Source of the DNA: Alloalcanivorax marinus
Lineage (GTDB): Bacteria; Pseudomonadota; Gammaproteobacteria; Pseudomonadales; Alcanivoracaceae
Reading direction: 5' to 3'
DNA: 64,000 bases
Assembly: GCF_016906305.1 (NCBI RefSeq)
Contig: NZ_JADDOL010000009.1
Span: forward strand, 62,001-126,000
Shown here: positions 32,210-42,072 of the stretch, one piece after another
Layout of the letters: the number at the start of each line of letters is the position of its first letter
Position numbering within the stretch: position 1 is the stretch's first letter
The notes under the pieces: generated by a model
The model's database searches: none
Seen by the model: the letters and a program-made list of their open reading frames with translations, nothing else
Told to the model about the DNA's origin: nothing
Made by a program: the position numbers and the translations under genes

Positions 32210-32490
32210 CCGCCGACGCGGACACCCTGGACCGGGGCCGCGACCTGTACAACGACAACTGCGGCATCTGCCACGGCTTCAGCGCGCTGGGGGGCGGTGT
32301 GATCCCGGATCTGCGCTATCTGGATGAGCAGGGTCACCAGGCGTTTCCCGCCATCGTCGCCGGCCTCTACGCGGACAAGGGCATGCCGTCCTTCGCCGGT
32401 GACCTGAGCCTGGAGCAGGTCGAGGCGATCCATCAATACCTGATCAAACGCAGCGGCGATCTGCGGCGCGAGCTGCAAAGCGCCCCCTGA
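32197..32490 (+). pseudogene. C-terminal cytochrome c domain of the quinohaemoprotein, out of frame
   Basis: About 97 codons in the -1 frame relative to the upstream gene encode [20 protein letters not shown], haem motif CGICH, GGGVIPDLRYLDEQGH and the axial-ligand region KGMPSFAG, ending RRELQSAP. This is the usual C-terminal domain of type II quinohaemoprotein dehydrogenases. It has no ATG/GTG start, ribosome site or signal peptide, so it cannot be a separate cytochrome gene. One missing base, or a -1 ribosomal shift, would fuse it to the 614-residue part into a protein of about 710 residues, the normal size. A GC-rich stretch with CCCC and CCCGGGCCC lies just before the break. Confidence 0.8.
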
Positions 32491-32503
32491 GCGCCGCCCA
32501 CGG

Positions 32504-33760
32504 TCAGCGCGGCTGCCAGTGGGCGGCCGGGCGGGCCAGGCGGCGGGCCGCGTAGGCCGCCGGGTCGGCGGCGCCGTCGCCGTCGGAGAAGTACAGTTCG
32601 GCGACGAAATAGAACTCCTGGCCGAACGGAATGCGGTCCAGGGCGAAGCCCACATTGGGCCGCTGCCCGGGGAAGCGTTCCGGTTCGTCGTCCAGGGACG
32701 GGTCGTCCTGGTAGATAAAGCGGGCGCCGGTATCGAAGCCCTCGGCGAAATACAGCCGCGCCAGCAGATCGAAACCGTCGCCGGTGCCGAACCACAGCCA
32801 GTTGTCGGTGGGCACCGGGGTATCGACCATGGCCTGTTCGGTGTCGTCCAGACGGCCGTCCACACGGGCCTCCCTGTCGCCGGTCCAGCTGGTGCGCAGG
32901 CGCGCGCCGGTCAGGTTGTTGCCGTCCACGGTGGCCCGGGCGCCGGGTTCGCGCAGCACGGTGGCGGCGAAACCGGGCAGGGTCAGGCGGCTGTGCACCG
33001 CCACCGCCCGGTCGCGGACCAGAAAGTAGTTGTGCAGCTTGAGCACCGGCAGGCCGGCCACCCGCACCCGGGTGGTCACATAAGCGCGGGTGGCCAGGGG
33101 GCCGTCCACCACCTGGCGGATTTCCGGGTCCAGGTTTTCGTTGGTCAGGGTGAGGCGGGCGCCGGCGCTGAACACCCCGGCGCTGAGGCGCAGCTTGAGG
33201 CTGTCCAGCAGGTTCAGCGGCTGGCCGTCCGGGCCGGTGCGGCCGGCGTAGAAGAAATCCCCCCAACGGAACAGGTTGTCGTCCTCGAACGCCAGCTGGA
33301 ACGCCGGGGTGCGCAGGGCCAGCGGCTCCCGTCGCAGGCGCTCGGGGGCGTGGCGGGCCGGCGGCCGCCGGGCCAGGGCGTAGAGGCTGCGGGCGTGTTC
33401 GCCGGTGCCCACGGTAAGCACTCCGAGCACCTCTTCGGGCAGTGGCGCGGGGGCGGCCCGGGCGGTGTCCGGCAGGTCCACCAGCAGGTGATCCTCGGCG
33501 GCGATGCGGTCCGCCGGCTGCGAGCGTTCGGCGTCGCCGTCCTCCTCGAACCAGGGCGCGCGGCCCTGGCTCCAGGGCAGCCACTGGTGGGGCAGGCTGA
33601 CGAAGTCGCCGTCCCGGTACACCGCCAGATCCACGGTGGCCGGGTCGCGGCCGGCGAGCCCGGCGATGGCCGGGCCCTGCAGTTCGACGATGGCCGCCGT
33701 GGCCGGGGCGCCAAGCAGCGCGAGGGTGAGCAGCGTGAAAATACGAAGGAGGGTGAGCAT
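32504..33760 (-). CDS. Secreted protein of unknown function
   Basis: A 418-residue protein with a clear signal peptide (MLTLLRIFTLLTLALLGAPATA) and a long beta-rich mature part. I recognise no family with confidence. Visible elements: FQLAFEDDNLFRWGDFFYAG, TRVRVAGLPVLKLHNYFLVR, DNWLWFGTGDGFDLLARLYF and FGQEFYFVAELYFSDGDG; there is a bias to aromatic and Asp/Gly residues, as in carbohydrate-active or outer-surface sandwiches. ATG 33760 has AGGA five bases upstream; another Met two codons earlier is possible. It is convergent with the quinohaemoprotein gene, 13 bases apart, and is preceded by a 200-base gap that holds only a hairpin. Confidence 0.7.
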   Translation of the reverse strand: MLTLLRIFTLLTLALLGAPATAAIVELQGPAIAGLAGRDPATVDLAVYRDGDFVSLPHQWLPWSQGRAPWFEEDGDAERSQPADRIAAEDHLLVDLPDTARAAPAPLPEEVLGVLTVGTGEHARSLYALARRPPARHAPERLRREPLALRTPAFQLAFEDDNLFRWGDFFYAGRTGPDGQPLNLLDSLKLRLSAGVFSAGARLTLTNENLDPEIRQVVDGPLATRAYVTTRVRVAGLPVLKLHNYFLVRDRAVAVHSRLTLPGFAATVLREPGARATVDGNNLTGARLRTSWTGDREARVDGRLDDTEQAMVDTPVPTDNWLWFGTGDGFDLLARLYFAEGFDTGARFIYQDDPSLDDEPERFPGQRPNVGFALDRIPFGQEFYFVAELYFSDGDGAADPAAYAARRLARPAAHWQPR

Positions 33761-33937
33761 GGGCATCCTGGCACCGGTGGTTCCGTTACCGGACAGGCTG
33801 AGGCAAAGCGCCGGCCCGGTCGAGGCCGGGCGGCGGGCGGTCAATGGCTGCGGAGCCGTTGGCGAGGTATCGGTCTCCAGCGGGGCCGCTCAGGTGCGAT
33901 CTCCAGCGTTGGGCCGGAGGGTCGCGGTGGGGGAGGT

Positions 33938-33960
33938 GGGCGGCACTGAGTGTGCCGCCC
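33938..33960 (-). terminator. Hairpin after the acetoacetyl-CoA synthetase gene
   Basis: A perfect 9-bp stem (GGGCGGCAC / GTGCCGCCC, five-base loop) begins four bases after the stop on the minus strand. No U run follows, so termination would be intrinsic-weak or factor-assisted. The rest of 33761-33937 shows no gene or clear motif. Confidence 0.5.
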
Positions 33961-33964
33961 CGGA

Positions 33965-35913
<1,949 letters not shown>

Positions 35914-35917
<4 letters not shown>

Positions 35918-37863
35918 TCTTCCTCCGTTTCAAAGTCCACCAACAAGGTGCCTTCAGAAACGCTGTCTCCGGCTTTCACGAGGAAGGCCCGCACGGTGCC
36001 GGGGGCACTGGCGCGCAGGGTATGTTCCATTTTCATGGCTTCCAGCGTGATCACGGCCGCGCCGGCGTCCACGGGGTCGCCTTCGGCCACATGGCAGGTC
36101 ACGATGGTCCCGCTCATGGGCGCGCAGAAATCCCCCGGGCCGCCGGCTCGCTCGCTCTCCCGAGCCGGGTGCGTTTCGATCTGATAGTTCTGTCCGTGGA
36201 CGAACACCGTCAGGCGCCGGTCATCAAAGGAAAAGAGGGCAAGACCGGAAAGCCTGTGCTCACCCCAGTGCAGGTCGAAGCGATCATCGTGCCGATGCAG
36301 CGTCCAGGGGGCGGAACGATCCGCCACGCTGGCCCGATCGTCGTCGAGCACCACGGTGAGGGCGTGTTCATCCACGCGCAGCGGCACCAGGGTACGCCGC
36401 CGGCCCAGCGGACGCCAGGCGTTCAGCGCGGTCCAGGGGTCGGTACCGTCGGCGGGCGCGGTGGCCACCAGGGCGGCGCCGGCCACCGCCAGCAGGGCCG
36501 GGTCCGTGGCCGGCGCCTCCAGCAGGTGCGGATGACGCTCCAGCAGGCGGGTGTCCAGCTCGGCGTCGGCGAAGGCCGGATCGCAAAGCACCCGGCGCAG
36601 AAAGGCGGCGTTGTGGTGGGGGCCGGCCAGCGCCAGCTGGTCCAGAGCGCGCACCAGCCGGCGCCGGGCCTGATCGCGGTCGTCGCCGTGGGCGATCAGC
36701 TTGGCCAGCATCGGATCGTAATAATCGGAAACACTATCGCCTTGCTCCACGCCGGCGTCCACGCGCACGCCGTCGGGCCAGCGCAGCTGCGTCACCGGGC
36801 CGGAGGAGGGCAGAAACTGCTGGTAGGGATTTTCCGCGTACAGGCGCACTTCCATGGCGGTGCCCTGGATGCGCAGGTCGTCTTGGGTCTTGGGCAGGGG
36901 CCGGCCCCCGGCCACCGCCAGTTGCCAGGCCACCAGATCCTCGCCGGTGATCAGCTCGGTGACCGGATGCTCCACCTGCAGGCGGGTGTTCATCTCCATG
37001 AAGAAGAACTCCCCCTCCGGCGAGAACAGAAACTCCACGGTGCCAGCGCCCCGGTAGTCGATGGCGCGGGCGGCGCGCACCGCCGCCTGGCCCAGATCAT
37101 GGCGTTGTTGCTCGCTGAGACCGGGGGCCGGGGCCTCCTCGATGATTTTCTGGTGACGGCGCTGCACCGAGCAGTCGCGCTCGAACAGGTGCACCGCGTT
37201 GCCGTGGCCGTCGGCGAACACCTGCACCTCCACGTGGCGGGCGGTGGGCAGGTAGCGCTCCAGCAGTACCCGGTCGTCGTCGAAGGCGTTGCGCGCTTCC
37301 CGGCGCGCGGCGGCCAGGGCCTCGTCGAACCCGTCAGCGCTCTGCACCGCGCGCATGCCCTTGCCACCACCGCCGGCCACCGCCTTGATCAGCAGCGGGA
37401 AGCCGACCCGGTCGGCCTCCGCTTTGAGGGTGGCGTCGCCGGCGCCTTCCCGGTCGAAGCCGGGCAGCACCGGCACGCCGCTTTCCGCCATGCGCTGGCG
37501 GGCGGCGGCCTTGTCGCCCATCAGGCGGATCGAGTCCGGCGAGGGGCCGACGAAGATCAGGCCGGCCTCGGCGCAGGCTTCGGCGAAGGCGGCGTTCTCC
37601 GAGAGAAAGCCATAGCCGGGGTGGATCGCGTCGGCGCCGCTTTGCCGGGCGGCGGCCAGCACCGCCTCGATATTCAGGTAGCTGTCCCGGGCGCTGGCCG
37701 GGCCCAGGCGCACCGCCTGGTCCGCCTCGCGCACATGGGGGGCATCGGCGTCGATGTCGGAGTACACCGCCACCGTGGTCAGGCCCAGGGCGCGGCCGGT
37801 GCGGATAATGCGCCGGGCGATTTCGCCCCGGTTGGCGATCAGAAGGGTGTCGATGGCGGGCAT
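35914..37863 (-). CDS. liuD: Methylcrotonyl-CoA carboxylase, biotin-carrying alpha subunit
   Basis: A 649-residue biotin carboxylase with a C-terminal biotinyl domain. It carboxylates biotin using ATP and bicarbonate for 3-methylcrotonyl-CoA, in leucine breakdown. The order is: biotin-carboxylase N-domain (IDTLLIANRGEIARRIIRTG), ATP-grasp with KAVAGGGGKGMRAV, HPVTELITGEDLVAWQL-type block, then the biotin site EAMKME with Lys611. The stop overlaps the next gene; liuC ends two bases before its ATG. Assignment to methylcrotonyl- rather than acetyl- or geranyl-CoA rests on the operon. Confidence 0.93.
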
Positions 37864-37865
37864 GG

Positions 37866-38651
37866 TCAGTTCCGGTCCGGTTTCCAGTTCGGTGCGCGTT
37901 TTTCCAGAAAGGCGCTCAGGCCCTCCTGGCCCTCGGCGCCGGTGCGCAACTCGGCGATCAGGTCGGCGGTGTAGTCGATCACCGCGTCGTCCACGGCGCT
38001 GCCGTCAGCCCGGTGCACCAGCTCCCGGGCGCGGCGCTGGGCCCCGGGGGCGCCGTCCAGCAGGGCGGTGATCAGGCGCGCCACGGTGGTGTCCAGGTCC
38101 ACCGCCGGCACCACCTCATGGACCAGCCCCAGCTGGCCGGCGCGGGGCGCGTCGATCACCTCGGCGGTCATGAAATAGCGGCGCGCCTGGCGCGGGCCCA
38201 TGGCGCGCACCACATAAGGCGCGATCACCGCCGGCAGAATGCCGAGCTTCACCTCGCTCAGGCAGAAGCGCGCGTCGTCGGCGGCCACCGCCATGTCGGC
38301 GGCGCAGATCAGGCCCAGGGCGCCGCCGAAGGCGGCCCCCTGGACCCGGGCGACCACCGGCTTGGCGGCGCCGTCGATGGTGCGCATCAACGTCGCCAGA
38401 CGGCGCGCGTCGGCGCGGTTGCGGTCCGCGTCCAGTTCGCCCATGGCGCGCATCCAGTTCAGGTCGGCGCCGGCGGAGAAATGCCGGCCCGCGGCGTCCA
38501 GCAGGATCACGCGGGTGTTTTCATCGTCGCCGGCCCGCTCAAACGCCTCGATCATGGCCTCGATCAGGGTGTCGTCGAAGGCGTTGCGTTTGTCCGGATT
38601 GTTCAGGGTGATGCGGGTCACCGGGCCCTGGTTGGTGCTGGTTATGGTCAT
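37866..38651 (-). CDS. liuC: Methylglutaconyl-CoA hydratase
   Basis: A 261-residue crotonase-family enzyme which would hydrate 3-methylglutaconyl-CoA to HMG-CoA. It has the CoA-binding DAAGRHFSAGADLNWMR (core GRHFSAGADL) and the oxyanion-hole block RVQGAAFGGALGLICAAD, followed by EVKLGILPAVIAPYVV. ATG 38651 has GGAGGAG just upstream and gives the family N-terminus; the reading frame continues open well upstream into liuB sequence but only as a shadow. It is 17 bases from liuB and two from liuD. Confidence 0.9.
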   Translation of the reverse strand: MTITSTNQGPVTRITLNNPDKRNAFDDTLIEAMIEAFERAGDDENTRVILLDAAGRHFSAGADLNWMRAMGELDADRNRADARRLATLMRTIDGAAKPVVARVQGAAFGGALGLICAADMAVAADDARFCLSEVKLGILPAVIAPYVVRAMGPRQARRYFMTAEVIDAPRAGQLGLVHEVVPAVDLDTTVARLITALLDGAPGAQRRARELVHRADGSAVDDAVIDYTADLIAELRTGAEGQEGLSAFLEKRAPNWKPDRN

Positions 38652-38668
38652 GGTTCGCTCCTCCGCCT

Positions 38669-40279
38669 TTACATCCGGAAAACGCCGTAGCGGGTGTCTT
38701 CGATGGGCGCGTTCAAGCTGGCGGAAATCGCCAGGCCGAGCACGTCGCGGGTGTCCGCCGGGTCGATAACGCCGTCGTCCCACAGCCGCGCGCTGGCGTA
38801 CCAGGGTTGCGCCATGGTTTCGTACTGCTCGGTCATGTCCGCCTGGAAGCGGCGCGCTTCCTCCTCGTCCCAGTGCTCGCCTTTCTTTTTCAGGGCCGCG
38901 GCCTTCACCTGGGTGAGCACGCTGGCGGCCTGCTCGCCGCCCATCACCGAGATGCGCGCGTTGGGCCACATGAACAGGAAGCGGGGGTCGTAGGCGCGTC
39001 CGCACATGCCGTAATTACCGGCGCCGAAGCTGCCGCCGGTGATTACCGTGAACTTGGGCACCCGGGCGCAGGCCACCGCGTTGACCAGCTTGGCGCCGTG
39101 TTTGGCGATGCCTTCCGCTTCGTATTTCTTGCCCACCATGAAGCCGGTGATGTTCTGCAGAAACAGCAGCGGAATCTTGCGCTGGTTGCACAGTTCCACG
39201 AAGTGGGCGCCCTTCAGGGACGACTCGGAATAGAGCACGCCGTCGTTGGCGAGAATGCCCACCGGAAAGCCGTGGATGCGGGCGAAGCCGGTGACCAGGG
39301 TGGTGCCGTAGTTGGCCTTGAACTCGTCCAGGTCGGAGTCGTCGACGAGGCGGGCGATCAGTTCCCGGGCCGGCATCGGCGAACGGGTGGTGGGCGGAAT
39401 CAGCCCGTACAGTTCATCGGCCGGATAGGCCGGCGGTCGCGCCGGGCGCACCTCAAGCTGATCGGGCTTGCGCCAGTTGAGCCGGGCGACGCAGCGCCGC
39501 GCCAGATCCAGCGCGTGGGGCTCGTCGTCGGCCAGGTGGTCGGCCACCCCGGACTGCTCGCCGTGCAGGGCGGCGCCGCCCAGTTCCTCGGCGGTGACGT
39601 CCTCGCCGGTGGCGGCCTTCACCAGGGGCGGGCCGGCCAGGAACACGGTGGAATGCTCGCGCACCATGATCACTTCATCGGCCATGGCCGGCACATAGGC
39701 GCCGCCGGCGGTGCAGGAACCGAGCACCACGCTGATTTGGGGAATGCCGGCGGCGGACAGATTGGCCATATTGAAGAAGATGCGGCCGAAGTGCTCCCGG
39801 TCCGGGAACACCTCGTCCTGGCGGGGCAGGTTGGCGCCGCCGGAGTCCACCAGATACAGACAGGGCAGCCGGTTCTCCGCCGCCACCGCCTGGCAGCGCA
39901 GGTGCTTTTTCACGGTGAGCGGGTAGTAGCTGCCGCCTTTCACGGTGGGGTCGTTGGCGACGATCATGCATTCCACCCCGGCCACCCGGCCGATGCCGCC
40001 CACGCAGCCGGCGGCGGGCACGTCCTCGCCGGGGTAGACGCCGTCGGCGGCCAGCGCCGACAGTTCCAGGAACGGCGAGCCCGGGTCCAGCAGGTGCTGG
40101 ATGCGCTCGCGCACCGGCAGCTTGCCGCGCTCGCGCAGGCGTTGTTCCGCGGCCTCGCCACCGCCGGCGGCGATGCGGTCCAGTTTTTCCCGGAGCGTTT
40201 CGCGCAGTGCCAGGTTGTGGTCCCGGTACGCGGCGTACTCCGGCGCGCTTTTGTTGAGTTGGCTGATGATTTTTGGCAT
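38669..40279 (-). CDS. liuB: Methylcrotonyl-CoA carboxylase, carboxyltransferase beta subunit
   Basis: A 536-residue carboxyltransferase that moves CO2 from biotin to 3-methylcrotonyl-CoA, forming 3-methylglutaconyl-CoA with LiuD. Family blocks are clear: [54 protein letters not shown], and [20 protein letters not shown]. Length and ending ([20 protein letters not shown]) are those of the MCC beta subunit. It starts three bases after the liuA stop. Confidence 0.94.
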   Translation of the reverse strand: MPKIISQLNKSAPEYAAYRDHNLALRETLREKLDRIAAGGGEAAEQRLRERGKLPVRERIQHLLDPGSPFLELSALAADGVYPGEDVPAAGCVGGIGRVAGVECMIVANDPTVKGGSYYPLTVKKHLRCQAVAAENRLPCLYLVDSGGANLPRQDEVFPDREHFGRIFFNMANLSAAGIPQISVVLGSCTAGGAYVPAMADEVIMVREHSTVFLAGPPLVKAATGEDVTAEELGGAALHGEQSGVADHLADDEPHALDLARRCVARLNWRKPDQLEVRPARPPAYPADELYGLIPPTTRSPMPARELIARLVDDSDLDEFKANYGTTLVTGFARIHGFPVGILANDGVLYSESSLKGAHFVELCNQRKIPLLFLQNITGFMVGKKYEAEGIAKHGAKLVNAVACARVPKFTVITGGSFGAGNYGMCGRAYDPRFLFMWPNARISVMGGEQAASVLTQVKAAALKKKGEHWDEEEARRFQADMTEQYETMAQPWYASARLWDDGVIDPADTRDVLGLAISASLNAPIEDTRYGVFRM

Positions 40280-40282
40280 GGC

Positions 40283-41446
40283 TCAGGCGGTCTCGTTGAA
40301 CAGCTCGCGGCCGATCAGCATGCGACGGATTTCGCTGGTGCCGGCGCCGATTTCATAGAGCTTGGCGTCGCGCAGCAGGCGGCCGGTGGGGTAGTCGTTG
40401 ATGTAGCCGTTGCCGCCCAGGCACTGGATCGCGTCCAGGGCCATTTGCGTGGCGTTCTCGGCGCAGTAGAGGATGGCGCCCGCGGCGTCCATGCGCGTGG
40501 TGCGGCCGCTGTCGCAGTTGCGCGCCACCTGGTAGAGGTAGCTGCGGCTGGCGTTGAGGGTGACGTACATGTCGGCGATCTTGCCCTGCATCAGCTGGAA
40601 CTCGCCGATCGCCTTGCCGAACTGCTTGCGCTCGTGCACGTAGGGCAGCACCACGTCCAGGCAGGCCTGCATGATGCCGGTGCAGCCGCCGGACAGCACG
40701 GTGCGCTCGTAGTCCAGGCCGCTCATCAGCACCTTGACGCCTTCGCCCACCCGGCCGAGCACGTTTTCCTCCGGTACCTCGCAGTTCTCGAACACCAGCT
40801 CGCAGGTGTTGGAGCCGCGCATGCCCAGCTTGTCCAGCTTCTGCGCCCGGGAAAAACCGGGGAAATCCCGTTCCACCAGAAAGGCGGTGATGCCGCGCGG
40901 GCCGGCGTCCGGGTCGGTCTTGGCGTAGATCACGTAGGTGTGGGCGTCCGGGCCGTTGGTGATCCACATCTTGTTGCCGTTGAGCACATAGCGGTCGCCT
41001 TTTTTGTCGGCGCGCAGGCGCATGCTGACCACGTCGGAGCCGGCACCGGGTTCGCTCATGGCCAGGGCGCCGATGTGCTCGCCGCTGACCAGCCCGGGCA
41101 GGTAGCGGGCGCGCTGATCGTCGTTGCCGTTCAGCCAGATCTGGTTCACGCACAGATTCGAGTGGGCGCCGTAGGACAGCCCCACGGAGGCGGAGGCCCG
41201 GGAGATTTCCTCCATCACCAGGGTATGGGCCAGGTAGCCCAAGCCGGCGCCGCCGTATTCCTCGCCCACGGTGATGCCGAGCACGCCCAGATCACCGAGC
41301 TTTTTCCACAGGGCATTGGGGAACTGGTTGTCGCGGTCCAGCTGTTCCGCCAGGGGCGCGATTTCGTTGCGGGCGAAGGCGCGGGCGCTGTCGCGCAGGG
41401 CCTCCAGGGTGTCGTCCAGTTGAAAGTCCAGGCCGCCGTTGAACAT
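40283..41446 (-). CDS. liuA: Isovaleryl-CoA dehydrogenase
   Basis: A 387-residue acyl-CoA dehydrogenase that oxidises isovaleryl-CoA to 3-methylcrotonyl-CoA, passing electrons to ETF (etfBA lies in this window). Signature blocks: [35 protein letters not shown] and [22 protein letters not shown]. The sequence [17 protein letters not shown] contains the Glu in the position used as base by isovaleryl-CoA dehydrogenases, separating it from other acyl-CoA dehydrogenases whose base lies nearer the C-terminus. GGAGACA precedes the ATG. It is the first structural gene of the operon. Confidence 0.94.
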   Translation of the reverse strand: MFNGGLDFQLDDTLEALRDSARAFARNEIAPLAEQLDRDNQFPNALWKKLGDLGVLGITVGEEYGGAGLGYLAHTLVMEEISRASASVGLSYGAHSNLCVNQIWLNGNDDQRARYLPGLVSGEHIGALAMSEPGAGSDVVSMRLRADKKGDRYVLNGNKMWITNGPDAHTYVIYAKTDPDAGPRGITAFLVERDFPGFSRAQKLDKLGMRGSNTCELVFENCEVPEENVLGRVGEGVKVLMSGLDYERTVLSGGCTGIMQACLDVVLPYVHERKQFGKAIGEFQLMQGKIADMYVTLNASRSYLYQVARNCDSGRTTRMDAAGAILYCAENATQMALDAIQCLGGNGYINDYPTGRLLRDAKLYEIGAGTSEIRRMLIGRELFNETA

Positions 41447-41521
41447 CTGTGTCTCCTGTCGGGGGAGCCGCGCGGATTGTTGTGAGTATGCGGGCTCGGC
41501 GTGTCGGTAAAGTCGGGCTCG

Positions 41522-41896
41522 TCAGAGCGTGGTCAGGGCCTGCCGGGTGCGGGCCTCGGCGTCGTCCAGTTCGGTTTGCAGCACGCGGATGTCCGCCAGC
41601 TGCCGTTCCAGTTGCGCCCGTTTGTCGGCGATCCGTTCCAGCAGGGCTTCGAGCTGCTGGCGGTTGTCGCTGGCCGGGCGGTACATGCGGATCAGGTCGC
41701 GGGATTCCGCCAGGGAAAAGCCCAGCCGTTTGCCGCGCAGGATCAGTTTCAGGGTGGTGCGGTCCGCCGGCGAGTAGATGCGGGTCTGGCCGCGGCGCCG
41801 GGGGCTGAGCAGGCCCTGGTCTTCGTAGAAGCGGATGGTGCGCGTGGTGACGTCGAATTCCCGGGCCAGCTCACCGATTGAATAGGTCGTGGTCAT
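41522..41896 (-). CDS. liuR: MerR-family regulator of leucine/isovalerate catabolism
   Basis: A 124-residue MerR-type regulator. The N-terminal winged helix (YSIGELAREFDVTTRTIRFYEDQGLLSP, key part REFDVTTRTIRFYEDQG) and KLILRGKRLGFSLAESRDLI are typical, followed by a dimerisation coiled coil (RQQLEALLERIADKRAQLER). It has no metal-binding cysteines, so it responds to a metabolite. A perfect palindrome at 41917-41932 lies 20 bases before its ATG, so it probably controls itself together with liuABCD and the synthetase, all in the same orientation. It matches LiuR. Confidence 0.88.
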   Translation of the reverse strand: MTTTYSIGELAREFDVTTRTIRFYEDQGLLSPRRRGQTRIYSPADRTTLKLILRGKRLGFSLAESRDLIRMYRPASDNRQQLEALLERIADKRAQLERQLADIRVLQTELDDAEARTRQALTTL

Positions 41897-41916
41897 GGTC
41901 GGGAGAGTAGGGGAAG

Positions 41917-41932
41917 TTTACGTTAACGTAAA
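41917..41932. promoter_or_regulatory. LiuR operator
   Basis: TTTACGTTAACGTAAA, a perfect 16-bp palindrome, matches the operator known for MerR-type LiuR. It lies directly upstream of liuR, where a MerR protein would sit between -35 and -10. Confidence 0.85.
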
Positions 41933-42072
41933 GTACCTCCAGCAGGGGGAGCGCCGTTGCGGGTGCCGGGCAAACTTCCCGGGGGAGGGAAATGGGAGAG
42001 GGGGCGGGGCTCTGGTCTGGTGGGGTGGGGGGTGTTACCTTTAGCGCCCGCTGGTTCCAAGGGTAGGGAACG

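Noticed and set aside
32206-32490. Independent cytochrome c gene after the quinohaemoprotein
   Set aside because: No start codon, ribosome site or signal peptide; a cytochrome c must be exported. The sequence aligns as the missing C-terminal domain.
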